In this document: positions 5,244-7,261 of the stretch, piece after piece
How positions within the stretch are numbered: position 1 is the first letter of the stretch
Layout of the letters: the number at the start of each line of letters is the position of its first letter
DNA from: Bacteroidia bacterium
Lineage (GTDB): Bacteria > Bacteroidota > Bacteroidia > B-17B0 > Aurantibacillaceae
Reading direction: 5' to 3'
NCBI GenBank assembly: GCA_014379485.1
Contig: JACMLS010000931.1
Location: 1 to 7,261 of the forward strand
Length of the DNA stretch: 7,261 nucleotides
Notes under the pieces: generated by a model
The model's input: the letters and a program-made list of their open reading frames with translations, nothing else
Databases searched by the model: none
What the model was told of the DNA's origin: nothing
Translations under genes and position numbers: made by a program

Positions 5244-5765
5244 ATGAACACATTTTTGCTCGCCTCAGATATTCCGCTCGTAATGCCCGAATTCGGACTT
5301 ATGATCTGGATGCTTATCACCTTTGTGATCGTTCTTTTGCTTCTAAGAAGATACGCATGGAAGCCAATTCTTAAAATGATAAAAACCCGCGAAACTTCTA
5401 TTGAAGAATCTTTGAGAGGTGCAGAAAAAGCGCGCGATGAAATAAAAGAATTGTACGCCAACAACGAAAGAATTATTAACGAAGCACGTGTTGAGCGCGA
5501 CAAGCTGATCAAGGATTCTAACGATGCAAAAGAAACCATTATCAGCGAAGCAAAAACAAAAGCAAAAACAGAAGCAGACCGTATTGTTACTTCTGCCCGC
5601 GAAACGATAAACAACGAAAAAATGGCAGCTATTACCGAATTAAAAAATCAGGTTGCAGCTTTATCAATAGAAATTGCAGAAAAAATTCTGAAAGAACACT
5701 TGTCTAACGATGAAAATCAAAAGGCGCTTGTAAATAATTACGTAAAAGACATTAACCTGAACTAA
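5244..5765 (+). CDS. atpF: F1Fo ATP synthase subunit b
   Basis: Subunit b is the peripheral-stalk protein that holds the alpha/beta hexamer still against the turning ring. The 173 residues show the standard plan: a short N-terminus, one membrane helix at about 18-36 (FGLMIWMLITFVIVLLLL), the RRYAWKPI junction (35-42), and a long charged helical region (about 45-150) rich in Glu, Lys, Arg and Ala for the right-handed coiled coil of the dimer. The end (ALSIEIAEKILKEHL, 138-152) matches the delta-binding region. Met14 (MPEFG) is an alternative start that gives an N-terminus closer to many relatives; the upstream ATG is kept because it adds only 13 plausible residues. There is no Shine-Dalgarno. 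atpH follows after 11 bases. Confidence 0.96.
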   Translation: MNTFLLASDIPLVMPEFGLMIWMLITFVIVLLLLRRYAWKPILKMIKTRETSIEESLRGAEKARDEIKELYANNERIINEARVERDKLIKDSNDAKETIISEAKTKAKTEADRIVTSARETINNEKMAAITELKNQVAALSIEIAEKILKEHLSNDENQKALVNNYVKDINLN

Positions 5766-5776
5766 GAATAAATTAA

Positions 5777-6325
5777 ATGGTTGTAGGAACACGATACGCA
5801 AGATCATTACTGAACCTGGCCCTTGATAACGGACAACTTGAGTCAGTGTACGCAGATATGCTTATGGTAAGGCAATTGTGCATTACCAATGATGATTTTG
5901 TGAATATGCTCGAGAATCCGATCATCAAAACAGATAAAAAACAAAACATCCTAAAAGAAATTTTTACCGGTAAAGTAAATGACCTTACCATGAAATTCAT
6001 GACGCTTATGGCAGAAAAACGCCGCGAGGGTTATTTAGATGATATTGCATTTGCTTTTGTTGAACAGTATAAAATCTATAAAAACATTATTACTGCAGTT
6101 ATTACTTCTGCAAACGGTTTAGATCCTGTTGCAAAAGAAAAACTAATGGCAATGATAAAAGCAACCGCCACCGGAGAAATAGAGTTGGTAGAAAAAATAG
6201 ATAAAAATTTAATTGGTGGATTTAAAGTGCAGGTAGGAGACAAATTGGTAGACGCAAGTGTTTTAAAAAGACTGAATGAATTAAGAAAAACCTTTAAAGA
6301 AAACCCATACGTAAAAGAATTTTAG
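5777..6325 (+). CDS. atpH: F1Fo ATP synthase subunit delta (OSCP family)
   Basis: Delta caps the F1 hexamer and joins it to the b-subunit stalk. At 182 residues it has normal length. The N-terminal helical domain (1 to about 105) starts with the diagnostic GTRYARSLLNLAL, and a central MTLMAEKRREGYLDDI segment (75-90) follows. The C-terminal domain carries the family signature IDKNLIGGFKVQVGDKLVDA (141-160), ending in LKRLNELRK. The start lies 11 bases after atpF with no Shine-Dalgarno, only an A/T-rich stretch. The short gap suggests coupled expression with atpF. A 94-base gap with two hairpins separates it from atpA. Confidence 0.97.
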   Translation: MVVGTRYARSLLNLALDNGQLESVYADMLMVRQLCITNDDFVNMLENPIIKTDKKQNILKEIFTGKVNDLTMKFMTLMAEKRREGYLDDIAFAFVEQYKIYKNIITAVITSANGLDPVAKEKLMAMIKATATGEIELVEKIDKNLIGGFKVQVGDKLVDASVLKRLNELRKTFKENPYVKEF

Positions 6326-6331
6326 CGTAGA

Positions 6332-6368
6332 GAGACGGAAGGCTTTCCGTCTCCGGGGTAAAGTACCC
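6332..6368 (+). repeat. Two tandem hairpins between atpH and atpA
   Basis: GAGACGGAA (6332-6340) and TTCCGTCTC (6345-6353) form a perfect 9-bp stem with a GGCT loop. Two bases later, GGGTA (6356-6360) and TACCC (6364-6368) form a 5-bp stem with an AAG loop. No T-run follows, so they are not a terminator. The first begins 6 bases after the atpH stop codon. The flanking CGTAGAGAGACGG resembles the GTAGAGACG-type dispersed palindromes of several phyla (recalled, not verified). They could instead act as an mRNA processing or stability element before atpA. Confidence 0.65.
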
Positions 6369-6419
6369 ACGATAAAATATATTGAAAGAAAAATTGCACA
6401 TTAATTAATAATAAAGAAA

Positions 6420-7261
6420 ATGGCAGAAGTAAAACCCGCAGAAGTATCTGCAATCTTAAGGCAACAATTATCAGGCTTTAAAACCGTAGCAGAATTAGAA
6501 GAAACCGGAACCGTATTGCAAGTTGGTGATGGTATTGCACGTATTTACGGACTTTCTAAAGTTCAGAGCGGAGAGCTTATTGAATTTGAGAACGGCTTAA
6601 AAGGAATAGTTTTAAATCTTGAAGAAGATAACGTTGGTGCCGTATTACTTGGTGTAAGTAACGACATTAAAGAAGGAGATTCTTGCAAACGTACCGGAAA
6701 AATCGCTTCTATAAACGTAGGAGACGGAATGTGCGGACGCGTTGTTGATACACTTGGAAACCCGATTGATGGTAAAGGCCCGATCGTTGGAAAAACTTAC
6801 GAAATGCCGCTCGAAAGAAAAGCACCAGGAGTAATTTTCCGTCAGCCTGTTACAGAGCCACTTCAAACCGGAATTAAAGCGATTGATGCAATGATTCCAA
6901 TCGGAAGAGGACAGCGTGAGTTGATCATCGGTGACCGTCAGACAGGAAAAACTACTGTTGCTCTTGATACAATCATCAACCAAAAAGAATTTTACGAAAA
7001 AGGTGAGCCTGTATTTTGCATCTATGTTGCAATCGGACAAAAAGGTTCTACCGTTGCGAATATTGCGAAAGTGCTGGAAGAAAACGGAGCAATGCCTTAT
7101 ACAGTAATTGTTTCGGCAACTGCTTCTGACCCTGCACCGCTTCAGTTCTATGCACCGTTTGCAGGAGCTGCTATCGGTGAGTTTTTCCGTGATACCGGAA
7201 AACCTGCCCTGATCGTTTATGACGATTTATCAAAACAAGCTGTGGCTTACCGTGAGGTATC
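6420..7261 (+). CDS. atpA: F1Fo ATP synthase subunit alpha (5' part; runs off the window)
   Basis: Alpha alternates with beta in the F1 hexamer and holds the non-catalytic nucleotide sites. The window contains 280 complete codons of a protein normally slightly over 500 residues. The N-terminal beta-barrel domain spans about 25-95 (TGTVLQVGDGIARIYGL), and the start of the nucleotide-binding domain follows. The P-loop GDRQTGKT is at 171-178, with IYVAIGQKGS (201-210) after it and the Walker B strand LIVYDDL at 264-270. The C-terminal helical domain and the arginine finger lie beyond the edge. The N-terminal helix (AEVKPAEVSAILRQQL) binds delta. The ATG follows an A-rich stretch without a Shine-Dalgarno. 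No frameshift or stop is seen, so the truncation is only the window edge. Confidence 0.98.
   Translation, partial: MAEVKPAEVSAILRQQLSGFKTVAELEETGTVLQVGDGIARIYGLSKVQSGELIEFENGLKGIVLNLEEDNVGAVLLGVSNDIKEGDSCKRTGKIASINVGDGMCGRVVDTLGNPIDGKGPIVGKTYEMPLERKAPGVIFRQPVTEPLQTGIKAIDAMIPIGRGQRELIIGDRQTGKTTVALDTIINQKEFYEKGEPVFCIYVAIGQKGSTVANIAKVLEENGAMPYTVIVSATASDPAPLQFYAPFAGAAIGEFFRDTGKPALIVYDDLSKQAVAYREV

Noticed and set aside
4913..5614. 233-residue minus-strand open reading frame opposite atpE and atpF
   Set aside because: It is long but antisense to two certain genes, spans the intergenic terminator, and has a Ser/Cys-rich low-complexity product expected from reading those genes backwards.
6381..6398. 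Possible promoter for atpA (TATATTGAA or AAAATTGCA)
   Set aside because: Neither matches TAnnTTTG exactly and no -33 box is present; readthrough from atpH is the simpler explanation.
6645..7040. 131-residue minus-strand open reading frame opposite atpA
   Set aside because: It lies wholly antisense to the conserved nucleotide-binding region of atpA and shows no recognisable motif.

Overview
The window comes from the chromosome of a Bacteroidota bacterium, probably an environmental or free-living lineage whose genus I cannot name. The evidence is AT-rich DNA, no Shine-Dalgarno sequence before any start codon, Bacteroidota-type -7 promoter boxes (TAnnTTTG) at two gene starts, an AtpB with the long secreted N-terminal extension typical of that phylum, and intergenic 'phrases' I associate with these genomes.

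Layout. Positions 1-247 hold no supported gene. They contain a 14-bp inverted repeat, a purine-rich tract and a strong terminator. On the minus strand, 2490 to 248 is a two-gene unit: an ECF-type sigma factor followed, through a 4-base ATGA overlap, by a 561-residue single-pass membrane protein that looks like its anti-sigma partner and carries a large uncharacterised extracytoplasmic region. Positions 2491-2911 are gene-free and hold a 9-bp palindrome, a 9-base direct repeat at exactly 100-bp spacing and a patchwork of repeat-like fragments. nadD (NAD biosynthesis) follows on the minus strand, 3484 to 2912. A short divergent promoter region separates it from the plus-strand F1Fo ATP synthase operon: atpB (3668), atpE (4898), atpF (5244), atpH (5777) and the first 280 codons of atpA (6420 to window end).

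How the genes work together. AtpB (a), AtpE (c) and AtpF (b) form the membrane Fo sector, AtpH (delta) joins the peripheral stalk to F1, and AtpA (alpha) is part of the F1 hexamer. The c subunit has the E63 carboxylate in a context that predicts proton rather than sodium coupling. Three of the four gaps between atp genes are long (69, 103 and 94 bases), and each holds a potential RNA hairpin. The clearest is a textbook intrinsic terminator directly after atpE, which would suit the need for many c subunits per complex. Gap lengths and structures are seen in the sequence; their use to set subunit ratios is inference.

The atp genes and nadD are ordinary housekeeping genes. I found no clear defence system, mobile element, CRISPR array or RNA gene. 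The least explained parts are the extracytoplasmic region of the putative anti-sigma protein and the non-coding repeat material.
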